64,000 nt of DNA. Source: Epiperipatus broadwayi. Lineage: Eukaryota > Onychophora > Udeonychophora > Euonychophora > Peripatidae. This document shows, piece after piece, positions 1 through 10,739 of the stretch. Location of the stretch: positions 4,510,575-4,574,574 of the forward strand of contig JAQFVV010012489.1 in the NCBI GenBank assembly GCA_028023455.1, read 5' to 3'. The position numbers were made by a program, and so were the translations under genes. The stretch's first letter is position 1; each line of letters opens with the position of its first letter. The notes beneath the pieces are model-generated. The model saw only the letters and a list, made by a program, of their open reading frames with translations, ran no database searches and was not told the DNA's origin.

Positions 1-370
1 GGGATTATTCAACACACCCAAATAATTTAATGAGATATTATAATAAAATAGAATTACTTCCAAAAAATATTATAATAGTTGTATAAATATAAATAGAAAA
101 AAAGCAAAGATTGCTAAAAAATATGAAAAAAATTACTTACACTTAGACTACAATTGGTATTATATCCAGCAAATCCAGAGAAGTGGCATAAAACTTAGTC
201 TATGTAAGTTAAATTCAAACTAATTTGAGATTTGTAAAAGACAGACAAATTAAAAAGAAACTGATATGGACACCTGTTCAATTTAAACAATAATATCAAA
301 TTAGATCATTTAAAAATTATAAGCAGTATTATATAATGTCATATAGCATATTAAAATTATTAAGAATATA
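1..370. other. AT-rich sequence, no feature recognised
   Basis: This stretch holds short A/T runs and no open frame above background. I see no gene, repeat family or RNA. It is the left flank of the hAT-type insertion. Confidence 0.6.
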
Positions 371-378
371 ATGTATAT

Positions 379-747
379 CAGGGGTCCCCAACCTTTTTGC
401 ACTTAAGAGCACATTTTATAATACTGGCCAGGTGGCAGGCACCATTTATTTTTTCAATGTAAATTAATAGTTGGATATTGTTAATAATACACATAATGTA
501 CAAAAAAAATATTTATTTCAAAAATAAAATTTTATCATATAATTAACGTATATATTTTTACACTGTAAAAATATAGTATGCCCTACAATTTGATTACAAT
601 ATAATACAATAATTTATAAGAGATTTTAAAAATTAAATTTGTTTGTGTCAGATAAATAATATTTTATCATGCTCGGATAGCGGTGGGCACACGTAAAATG
701 GTCTGCGGGCACCGTGGCGCTCACGAGCATAGTGTTGGGGACCCCTA
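379..747. mobile_element. hAT-type MITE with 8-bp target-site duplication
   Basis: A 369-bp non-autonomous DNA transposon. The ends are inverted repeats: the left begins CAGGGGTCCCCAAC and the right ends GTTGGGGACCCCTA, matching at 13 of 14 positions (outermost base differs). It is flanked by a perfect 8-bp direct repeat ATGTATAT at 371-378 and 748-755. An 8-bp duplication with YAGGG ends is the signature of the hAT superfamily. Sub-terminal sequence is also typical, with a GC-rich inner right end (GTGGCGCTCACGAGCA near 714-729) and an AT-rich centre. There is no transposase, so mobility would have depended on an autonomous hAT elsewhere. The short frames inside are not coding. Confidence 0.9.
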
Positions 748-798
748 ATGTATATGCACAGGTAATTGAAAACATTTTTATGTTTAGAATTATGACAT

Positions 799-1469
799 TA
801 TTACTTCTCACCTTAGCTTTAATTAATGGACTAGTCCAGATTTCATTCTATCTTGAACAGATTGAGCATTTAATGCTAAGAACCAATAGATATATAAATA
901 GCTAACATATACCCAATGGTAGATACAAGCCAATGAGTGAATCTGAATTGTTTATATTATGGATGGGGATCTAATTATTAATAGTAAGTCAAATTGGGGT
1001 AAAAAGAACGAAAACAGATTTCTGTCATGCCTGAATGGCAGTATGCATGTTGTCCACTATATGGTTAAAGCAGTGAGATATGTTCATATTAGATAAAGAA
1101 GCTTCTAGAACCTAAATCTGACATGCCAGAAGTGTCACTATATCTACAATAAGACAAGCTGTCATATTACAGCATATCTACACATGAAGCAAGCTGTCAC
1201 AGAACAGCTGGAAGTGTCACTATAGCTATTCAAGAAGCAAGCTGTCACAGTACAGCTGAACATGATAGTTAAAGCTAGAAGGTTACCTGAAGTCCCTACA
1301 TTAATATTTGCATGACAACTAAATCCTATACCAAACCAACTAAAACCAGGTGAAAGTTATATAACAATTGCATATATTGTAAATACACATATGGAGATTT
1401 GTTTTAATTAAAAACTCTAATTATATATTTACAAGTCTGTGATTATTATAATAACACATAAACACAAGA
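799..1469 (+). repeat. 5' LTR of decayed LTR-retrotransposon
   Basis: This 671-bp stretch aligns throughout with 3394-4003 in direct orientation. Shared blocks include the start (TATTACTTCTCACC against TGTTGCACTGCACC), GATTGAGCATTTA, CCAATAGATATAT, two AGCTGT-CACAGA-ACAGCT palindromes against one, the GTTTTAATWAA poly(A)-signal region and the AAACACAA end. Identity is about 75% by eye, so the insertion is old. The terminal TG has decayed to TA and no target duplication is visible. Confidence 0.7.
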
Positions 1470-3037
1470 GCTTGATGCAATCATGACAACTCTCTTGTTG
1501 TTTAGACCATTGTCATTAATTACTAAAAATTGACAGCTTACATTCTTAATGTGTCAATAAAAATTAAAGAATCAAATGCAAGTGGTACTCATTATCCATA
1601 AAGACAGCAGCTTTCTGCTGGGCTGGTTATATCTGTGTTATTCAAATTGGCAACTAACATTATTAAACCTTCAACAAAAAATTAAAATAAGTCAGAAGTG
1701 ATTATTCTTCATTAACTATAAAAAAAAATTAATTTTTTTTCTCTCTCTCAAGGCTGAAAAAAAATTAATTAAAATGGCTAAAATTGCCTCATTAGAAGAG
1801 ATTGATCCAGCCCATCCTAAAAATTGTCCATAAATACCTTAATCATGCAAGATAATTAAATCAAAATGTGGGACTTAAAATTAATCATATTTATATCTGC
1901 AAATCTCAAACATTTGATATTTTACAGGCATAGGTAGCCTCTTTGCTTCTTTCTGAGCTGTTTGAAAGGCCACTATCTCTAATATCAAATGGTCTTTCTT
2001 TAATACTCTTAATAATAAAGCAGAGACATCCTTTTAATCAATATACACAAAGATAGAAGGAGTAAGCATGAAATTTTGATATTAAACTCTGAAAGTTAGC
2101 TCTGAACTGTTAAGGATGTCTTAAATGAAGCCCTAAGAAATTATTTTATTTGTAGAGTGAAAGAGCACAATCTTAAATTCAAGTATTTGATGAACCCTGG
2201 TATTATGTTTGATTAATCTGTTTCTCAAGCAACTCTGAGTCTACAGCAATTCAGACTGCTGCATTAAATAGAAGTACTTCCAACAGTAATGCTGTGGATT
2301 GGAAAGTCAGATCATTTAAAAATTTTCCCAATTAGATTGAGCTTAGGGAATCTACTATAGATAATAATATTATTACAGTTTATTATAAGTTTGACAAACT
2401 AAAACACATACCAGATTTTCACATTAGGTACAGTATGCACATATTGTAATAGAAGTTGTTTGTTTTAAAAATGATATACAGAAAAAAAATATGAGGCCAT
2501 TTCAAAAAGTTGGAAAGGCAATATAAAATCAAATAATATTAACAGTGCCTGTATAAATAATGTGAGTGATATTGATTTAGCTTTCAAATGAAAATTTATC
2601 ATTAATGATACACTGAAAACAATGGAACTGATGCTGGGTCTACTGTGCCCATTGTGTCAATAATGATATGGGCTGTCATTAATAAGAAAAAATCATTATT
2701 GCATTCTATTAGGAGAGTGATTATTGATTATTAGGACAATAAAATATCACTGTTGGGTTAAACAAGAGTTAAAGTTACTATTTGCCTCTTGCAGTCTCTG
2801 TCAGTAAGGAGAATAATTTATTAGACCATGACTGATTCAATCACTTGGGATTTAGAAAGACTAAAGTAAACCATCAGACAAAAAAAATATTGTCTGATGG
2901 TTTAATTTAGTCATAAAATAAAGTCAAAAAGGGTATATCCAGATGCACTTGATAACAAACTGAATTTGAATCCTAAGACAATTCATGAAAATAGGAAAAG
3001 TGAAGGTAGGCACACAGGTTCTATGTTGCATGTATAG
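1470..3037. other. Decayed interior of LTR-retrotransposon
   Basis: The sequence lies between the two LTRs. It is only 1.5 kb before the last coding remnant, so gag, RT, RNase H and integrase are deleted or unrecognisable. No reverse-transcriptase motif is readable in any frame. A long hairpin at 2861-2910 is described separately. Confidence 0.45.
2861..2910. repeat. 20-bp inverted repeat (hairpin)
   Basis: The left arm at 2861-2880 and right arm at 2891-2910 are reverse complements at 19 of 20 positions, around a 10-base A-rich loop. The core is ACCATCAGACA / TGTCTGATGGT. It lies in the decayed interior of the LTR element. It could be a snap-back replication product or the residue of a fold-back element. 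Confidence 0.8.
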
Positions 3038-3373
3038 TTGAATCATCAAATTGATTCCAGCAGTTGTTATCAAATTAAAAGTTTTATTAACAGTTGTTCA
3101 AACAGTAGATGCCAGCAACACCAAGGCACAGAACTATCTAAGGTTGAACTACGCAGTAACAGTAACAGAGAAAAGTCATCAGCTAATAGTGAAGAGTCAT
3201 TATCCAACAGTGAGAAGTCACCTGTCAACAGTGATAAGTCTACAAATTTCAAAGTAATCAGCTCTACAAATGAAGACACCAGATCTGCTGATGAATTCAC
3301 TGCAACTAATAAAGCCAAAAAGATGCAAAGACATCCACCAAAGCACTTAAATGATTACATTCCCCAAGATTAA
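3038..3373 (+). pseudogene. C-terminal tail of retrotransposon pol (remnant)
   Basis: A 111-codon open tail ending just before the 3' LTR. It is rich in Ser, Asn, Glu and Lys with an imperfect repeat of the pattern NSEKS (about residues 46-70). It ends in the basic motif PPKHLNDYIPQD and a stop. A short basic motif of the form R-x-x-PPKxLxDY before the stop is typical of the pol C-terminus of many Ty3/gypsy elements (family knowledge). Twenty bases after the stop comes the purine-rich CAGGTGGAGAGA, a likely polypurine tract, and then the LTR at 3394. I infer this is the surviving end of the pol gene. The rest of pol is not recognisable. The methionine at 3038 is probably internal and not a true start. 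Confidence 0.6.
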
Positions 3374-3380
3374 TTTTAGC

Positions 3381-3393
3381 CAGGTGGAGAGAA
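3381..3393 (+). promoter_or_regulatory. Candidate polypurine tract
   Basis: CAGGTGGAGAGAA lies directly before the TGTTG start of the 3' LTR, where the plus-strand primer of reverse transcription is expected. Confidence 0.5.
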
Positions 3394-4003
3394 TGTTGCA
3401 CTGCACCTTATCTTCAATTAATAATCTAGTTCAACAGATTCCATCTTCTCTTGCTTGGATTGAGCATTTATTGTCACAGACCAATAGATATATGATTAAA
3501 TAGAACATATCTAATGGCAGATACAAATCAATAAATGATGATGCTCAGTCAATCTGATTGCTTTTATTATGATGGATATCTTGTTATAAATAATCAATCC
3601 AGTTCAAGGTAAAGAAGAGATACCACAATAGACTGTCAGACTTGAATATTAATCTGCACATTGTTTATTATTTAACATTAAAACTGGTAACTATTAGAAC
3701 CTAAATCAGACTATCATGGGTTAGCTGGAAGTGTCACCATACCTACACATGAGACAAGCTGTCACAGAACAGCTGGGTGTGTCTCCATACATATTCTTGA
3801 GAAGTAATAGTTAAATCTAGAAGTGCACCTGATGACTACATTAAAAGCTGCAAGGCAATTAAATGTTATATCTAGCCAACAGTATCAGATGAAGATATAA
3901 CTGCTGTATAATATATACATATGCATTTGTATATTTGTTTTAATAAATATGTAATTGTAATTTCATGAATCTGTGTTTATTATAATCGTGTATAAACACA
4001 ACA
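3394..4003 (+). repeat. 3' LTR of decayed LTR-retrotransposon
   Basis: A 610-bp LTR with perfect TGTTG...CAACA ends. It aligns with 799-1469. It contains the AGCTGTCACAGAACAGCT palindrome at 3757-3774 and a poly(A)-signal region (TTTTAATAAAT near 3938). The preserved ends show this is a real LTR and set the element's right boundary. Confidence 0.75.
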
Positions 4004-5300
4004 ACCTAGAAAGACAAAAATATATTACAATATTATTTTTGAAAGCATACATTCACTGACCATGGCAGCAAATAGTGTCCAAAGTCAGAGGCGATTTGGA
4101 TATCATTTGATGATGACTTGTCAATCTTTACTTATAAATTTGTATAAGATGTTTTAATGAATTGTATCTGTTCTAAGAAGTTAGAAATAAAGATGAAGAT
4201 ACAATTTATAAACATTAGAAGTTTGAGTATAATGAAAATATACGTGAAATAATATTCATTATAAGTCAAATATAAAACAATAGCATTGAAAATATTTATA
4301 TCTCGCAATGTACAGAAATACCAACAATATTGCATTATTTTTTAATATTTCTCCATGAGTTTTTCCTGTGCTCTAGAATTACCTAATATAAGATTGGATA
4401 ATTAATAAAGCACTATATAATATTTTAACTTTCAGAAGTTTGCTTTTGCCTTTATATTCAAACCTGAATTTGTGCATCTAGAAGTCACTTTTATGCACTT
4501 ATACTAGTCATGATAATAGAATCAATTTAAAAAAGAAGCCAAAAAAAAGATAAAAGCTATAATAAAGATATTATAGAGCTATACCATCTGGTATCCATTA
4601 ATTGTTCATGCTTGTAGTAGATGATTTAAAGTATAGTCATAATAATTGCTCTTAAAGAAGTAAGGTTTAACTAGATTTTAATAAAAAAAATTTCATTCAT
4701 TAAAATGTTTCATCACCTATTTGTCCATTAACACACATGGACTTGTATATATAATTAACTGATAACATAGTAGTGATTTTAATTCTAACATTTCATTGGT
4801 TTATTGACAATATTATTGAAAAGTGGTAATATAGAGTGGTTTGGACAGTTGCTTATAATTATGTCAATAGTAAAGCATCATGTTAAGTTTCATGAAAGAA
4901 AGCAATCCATAATCTATCTTTGTACATACTGTTTAAAAATTATGATTAGTAGATGATAGATCATTCATCACTAAGTACAAATGTAAAAATGAATATGTAA
5001 ACTCTGATAAAAAATAAAACTCCATTTAGAATGTGAGAATATATTGATTTCTGTGGCAAATAATATTTTGTAATAACATAAAAACAACACAACAAGAGAT
5101 ACTCTAAGTTATATAAAATGATAATCAATTGGTTAATTGTTAGGAGAAGGGTGATATGATATTTGAGCATCGAAAGTCAATGTTTGAGTTTTAATTCAGA
5201 AACATTCAATACAGGCAATTAATTTTCAAAAAGGTCATTCACTTGTAGTAAACCTCATTAAAAAATTCTCTCTACCAGCTATCATAGAGATTAATATCTA
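4004..5300. other. AT-rich sequence, no feature recognised
   Basis: No gene or repeat family was recognised. Short frames at 4132-4335 and 4961-5170 (minus) are hydrophobic low-complexity readings of AT-rich DNA and have no family motif. An 11-12 base C tract at about 5308 separates this stretch from the LINE fragment that follows. Confidence 0.5.
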
Positions 5301-5339
5301 CTGACAGCCCCCCCCCCCCAGTAAAGACACATGGCTTGA

Positions 5340-6003
5340 CACCATTATTAAGCAACAATTTCTACACATCGGGCACTCAATGGCAGGGTTTAATAATAAA
5401 ATTAGCATCTGGCAGGCACATACCTGCTAAATTCTGAAAATACAACTATGTGGACTCACCTAGGGTGCAGCAATCATAAAATCACCACAATATTTAAATC
5501 TCTGTTGCTGGAGCCTAAACTATTGGATTATCTGATCAAGGTTAATCTGGGCTCCATGTCAACTAATAGATTTTTACACTTCAAATGGTTCCTAAATAAA
5601 ATAGGCCCAATCTGTAATGCCTGCTCCAGAGGAGAGGAGACCTTTAATCATCTGATAAATATATGTCCAGGCTATAACAGTATTAAACACAACATCTCTC
5701 AACACTGCGTTATAGCAGTTGATAAAATCCTGGACATCAGAGGTTGTCTCTCCTCTGGAGACTTTACAGTTATCAGGTTATCTACCTTCGTGACATATGC
5801 CCTCTGGTATGCAAGATGCAGGACAATGTTTACACAACCAGCACCGGACCCTAATGCCATATTTTTTTAATAAGCTTAAAGTTCTTCAGAACAAGAACAA
5901 GATATTATCCTCTAGATTCTTATTTACAAATACATGGAACCTGCTAATATGGCCCATGGACTCACATTACATGATTATTGGACCTGATATATCGATATTA
6001 TAG
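5340..6003 (+). pseudogene. LINE ORF2 C-terminal fragment with zinc knuckle
   Basis: The 3' end of a non-LTR retrotransposon ORF2. The main open piece (5448-5870) carries CNACSRGEETFNHLINIC (C56, C59, H68, C73), the C-terminal CCHC finger found after the RT domain of many APE-type LINEs. Before it lies LLLEPKLLDYLIKVNL, which resembles LINE-A copy 1 at about 21255-21295 (pattern LEPKxxDFLIKxNL), so the two are related lineages. After the finger comes a hydrophobic segment containing YALWYARCR. A frameshift near 5865 moves the remainder into another frame, ending at 6003. No RT core is present, so this is a 5'-truncated dead copy. Confidence 0.7.
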
Positions 6004-6450
6004 TGCTTATCATAAATGAAGAAGTATATAATGCAACTTGTCAGACCCTACTAGAGAGACAATGATCCCACACTACACGGATACCAGTTCTGATATGTCA
6101 GCATTATAGAGCCAACCCCAAAGGGGTGGACAATACCAACAGAATGGAATGCTACTTACTCATACATTAACCTATTAGTGTGGTTAATGGCTCTGCCATG
6201 CATCTACCAGATCTAGGACACCCACATTACCAAGCTAGCCTTGATGGAAGAAGCCAATACCAGCAATGGAATTGAGCCAACATTAACAAAGTGTATTATA
6301 ATATTCATCTATACAAATTTTGTTAATAAAATATTTTTAAAAACTTTTAGTTTTCAAGTTTATCATACTGTAAGTATAATAAACAAAAGAGAAAAAAATA
6401 ATAGAGTGATTAGAAGCTTAAGTGTTCAGTCACTGGAAGTGTTACATTGA
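6004..6450 (+). other. Probable LINE 3' UTR, then AT-rich DNA
   Basis: About 6004-6295 has higher GC than its surroundings and follows the LINE reading frame directly, so it is probably that element's 3' UTR. The frame at 6241-6450 has no recognisable motif. Confidence 0.3.
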
Positions 6451-9400
6451 TATTTAGTTCAGAAATCTTTAACTCTTGAATTTCATTCCAAATTTAGTGG
6501 ACTTGTTGTAGTTCAAATGATCAGGATTATCAATTTTCATAAATTTGATTTTTAATTTTATATACATATATTGGAAAACTACGATAAACTTATTAGTACC
6601 AGTAAACGTTAATCATAATATTATCAAAAGACTACTTAGCAACCCCCCATTCCCCAAGTAGACATCTTAATACACAATATGAGTAAATATGATCTTCACC
6701 TTTTTATTGATTGATTTCAGAGAGAATGGTTCCTAATTGGAATATTTGATCAATATAGTATATGATTAAGCATGTTATAAGATAAAAATTCGCATTTAGT
6801 CTTTAATCACGTCTTTTAATTATTTTTCACTGATGTTTTTTTTTTTTAATAATCAAATTAACATACGCTTAACCATATGTAAGTAGACATGCATCTTTTA
6901 CTAACGCTGGCTTATATTAGAAAAAAAAAAAAACCCATCCAACTTAATACATTAGTAATGCTTTTTTTCCCTATCATTTTTATTTTTGTTTTTACATTTA
7001 TATTTATGCCAAATGATAAATGATTAGATATAAACGTAGTATTTATGATTGTTTGCTTTGTGTAATGTTTTTCAGTTGGATTGAGTTCTAAAATAACTGC
7101 CTCTTTGACCGCACATTGAATAAACAGCTAGCTTAGATATATTCATATTCTTTCAATTTTCTTGCCTTGACTATTTTTTTTAGCATTAAAATTTCTAACT
7201 GTATTGAGAAAAAAAGTATTTTATAGATCTTGCTGCCAAAATGTTTTTAGTTCACATTTTTATCAGACTTCAATTAAAATTCTTTGAAAAGAATCAAGTT
7301 TTTACTAGTACTCTATTTTATGAGCAACGTGTGTGTTATTTCATATATATATTACAATATAATGTAATTGAGTTTTAATTTTTAAGCTTCTAAAAAAGTT
7401 CTAGACAGAAGAAAATCTTATACTTGACAGTACTTTGCTATTTCTAACTTAAATTGTAATGTGTATATATATAGATAAAAAGTAAAATTATTTTAACTTG
7501 GCCACTATAGATTAACAGATTTCACAGAGCAACAGTGAAGGAAAAGACATTACTCGGTAGTTTTTCACTTTCTATCTTTTAGCACATGGAACCTAAATAC
7601 CTATTTTCTGACTAATGTTGAATGATTAACTAAATTGGACGCATATAGTCTTCCTGGAAAAAAATCGCTAAAAATTAATTGAAACTTAAAAAAAAAATCC
7701 AATTTGTCCTGATCTGAATTCGAATTTGTTTTGGTCCGGATTATAATGGCAATATACATATATTGTTCAAATTTTAATTCAGTAAAAGCTTACACAGTAG
7801 TTAATATTTTTTTATTATAGGGGACATATTTCTCGCATCAAATCTCTCTTCAAAATTGAATTATTTTCAATTGAATCACATTTTTTATCAAACTATTTTC
7901 ACCTTAAAATTAAACACTTCAAATTAATGTTTAAAAACTTACTCCAAATATGTATATATCAATGAGGTATCAACAAAACTTTATAGACTTACTAAAATTG
8001 CTTATAATGGAAAAATATAGCTAGAATATTCATGTTGAAGCGGTTACAAGCAGACTTAGGGAATTATCGGACAGATAACCAGTGCATATCAATTTAAATA
8101 CATCTCTAACTATTGGTCAATTAACGAGTTATAGGCTGTTCTTACCTATACAATAAAGAAAAAAGAAAAAATTAAATCTTTACAAATTTGTAGCTAGTAC
8201 ATTTCTTCTTTGTTGTCACTTTTTGAAAGGCTGTGGAAGCGGTTTGTGCTGTGTTTGTTTTTTACTGCCCAGTATACTGCCCAGTATAGTTTAATACATG
8301 GATAAAGTAATGGCTCAGGAATTAAATATTTTGGGATACATTTTTATCTTAAAAAAAATAAAAAATCTCAGTTGGTCACTTAATGGAACTTTTGTAATAA
8401 TTTGCTACTTGATTACTTAATATCACATGACCTCCCAAATTGTTGTCAATATTTTCCCGATGTATTCCCACATCTGCTTGCATAAAAAAATGGTAAGTAA
8501 TAAAGGATATAAGGAATAAATATTAAATGCACCATATTATTAAATCTCTGAAATAAACTTACATTACCCAGGGAGCTTATTCTCATTTTAATACCTTTAT
8601 CAAAACATGAAATGATTATGAATAAATGTATAAAGATTCTATTGGCACTAAGCTAAACACTGTTTGATGTTTTAGGAAAGTTACCTACTTGATAAACATA
8701 TTTTTTCAGATTTTTTACTATCTCTATGTATAATGTATAAATTTTGCAAGAAAAAAGCATATACAATCTTTTCTTGATCTTTCTAAAAACTAAATCAAAA
8801 GAACTCCGTGGTATAATTATGTCTATAATAATATAAATTCTATATGGAGTGAGAATTTATGTTATTTAAAATTTTTCCAAGATAGAAGCATGGACAATCT
8901 AATCTCTTATCACTATATAAAAAATATTTTGAAATCAAAATCACCATTTTAAAATTTATTTAGCTTAGCCATCCAAGATTTATTTGTCTTTATTGTTTAT
9001 TGTGAGACAAATTATTAGTGAAATAAGTTACATATTTATTGATTAAAGATTTTCTACAGCCATAAATATACATACATTTGTATGCAATTTCAGATTGTGT
9101 TTGTATGTATATATTTGGATAATTGTACATTAACAAATTTAGAAAAAGTAAGATTCAATCATAAAACATTTGTTATTTAGTCACTTTTTTATGTAAAAAC
9201 TGACCAGTCAATCAGCATTATCAATATATTTTAGGAACAACATCTAGTGAGCTGCCTAGAGTATTGCCAATTTTCCATGCAAGTTTAACAACTTCTTATA
9301 TTAATAATTGTAAATTAAATGACTTGATATCAAAGTATAATAACCAATATTATGATCCTTTCATGAATATTTTTTCCACAACAGTTATTAAAGATTAAAT

Positions 9401-10630
9401 AAAATAGAATCATATAAGCTCATTTTAATTATTTAATCATTAATAAATCATATCTAAAAATATTCAATTAAATAGACTATTGTACCCAGATATGCATGGA
9501 AACAAATTTGGAAGGAATATGATCCAATAACAATGTAGGAAACATTTCTTATTTAGTTGCCATATTATGTAAAAAACTAAATGAAATTTTGTAATAAGTA
9601 TGCATTTCAATAATGGTATTTCTCGACAATTATCCAAGTGCTGCTAGATGTCACTTCATATTAAGCAATATGAGCCATTTTATAATAATATAGTAAATCA
9701 ACCAAGCTATTGTTAAAGCATAAATAATCAGTACTCTAGTCCTCTGCAAGTCAGTTTATAGTGTAGTTAAATAACAAACAAAATAGTCACATAAATTCAT
9801 CTTTAATAATTATATTTCTGGATCAGTAAACTGTATGTCTAAGTATATAATTAAATAGACAGTCTACAGTTTTGTGGAATATATGTTAGTATATTTATTC
9901 ACATATTTAAATATAAAATTCACTGAGCAATTTTATATCAAGCTAGGCAATGTTGTAATATCAAATTAGCAAAAATGTAAAAATAAGCTAACAAGATCAT
10001 AAGAGAAATCAATATGTTTTTTTTAAACTTTCTGGATTTGATGCAATATTCTACTACTATAAATCTGAATCTTAATTGATTGGATGTATGGAATGAATGA
10101 GCAATGCAAGACTTCTTAAAAAATATTTTTAGTAAGCATGCGCCTGCTCATCATAAGACAGGTAAAAACATTTACAATGTAAATAATCTATAGAAGTGCA
10201 AAAGATAGCATCAAAAGTTATCACATAAACAGAATAATGGATCATCATGATTTATATTTTGATCTGTTTGTAACTCTCAGGTTACTTTTACAGTCATGAC
10301 AAAACTCATCTCTAGTAAATTATTATATTAATTTTCTGGCTTTTTTTTCTTTTATCTTTTTCTTTTGAAGTTAAAATGATCATGATGATAAAGTAAAAAT
10401 TGATAAATTTGATAAACAAGTGTCCTAATCAAATGATGAGAGTGATATATTTAAAATGTATTTATATATACAGCAGAGTGATGAGTGATTATTCCGGGTT
10501 TTTTTTACAATATAGGTGATCAAATAAAGAATATTCTATGCATTTTTATTAGGCTTAGATTATCCATATGTATCTACATGTGAGTCAAGTCATAGCCTAT
10601 TTAATTACTTAACTGCTTTTTCTATATAAA
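6451..10630. other. AT-rich sequence, no feature recognised
   Basis: Four kilobases of AT-rich DNA with no open frame above background and no recognisable element. The only local oddity is a 12-bp tandem pair (ACTGCCCAGTAT) near 8264-8287. Confidence 0.5.
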
Positions 10631-10636
10631 AAGATT

Positions 10637-10731
10637 GGTGGTCGAGAGGTCAGCGACAGCTGCTTTACAAGCAGTTGTCCTGGGTTAGCGGGTTCGCTTC
10701 CTCGCTGATGCTATGACACATGAAAAAAAAG
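10637..10731 (+). mobile_element. tRNA-derived SINE, copy S1
   Basis: A short tRNA-like retroposon. It has an internal RNA polymerase III A box TGGTCGAGAGG (10639-10649) and B box GGTTCGCTTCC (10691-10701). An anticodon-like arm reads CTGC-TTTACAA-GCAG, with loop centre TAC (Val-like). The tail is GCTATGACACATG followed by an A run. AAAAGATT occurs on both sides (near 10629-10636 and 10727-10734) and could be the target duplication, though it is A-rich. Relatives are at 20532, 22161, 36354 and 49031. The shared tail and A run show this is a SINE, not a host tRNA gene. Confidence 0.8.
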
Positions 10732-10739
10732 ATTCTTCT

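Noticed and set aside
3070-3318. 82-codon minus frame rich in leucine and serine
   Set aside because: It is the antisense of the Ser/Asn/Lys-rich pol tail.
10637-10731. Functional tRNA gene
   Set aside because: A and B boxes are present, but there is no complete acceptor stem. The A-rich tail and related copies identify it as a SINE.
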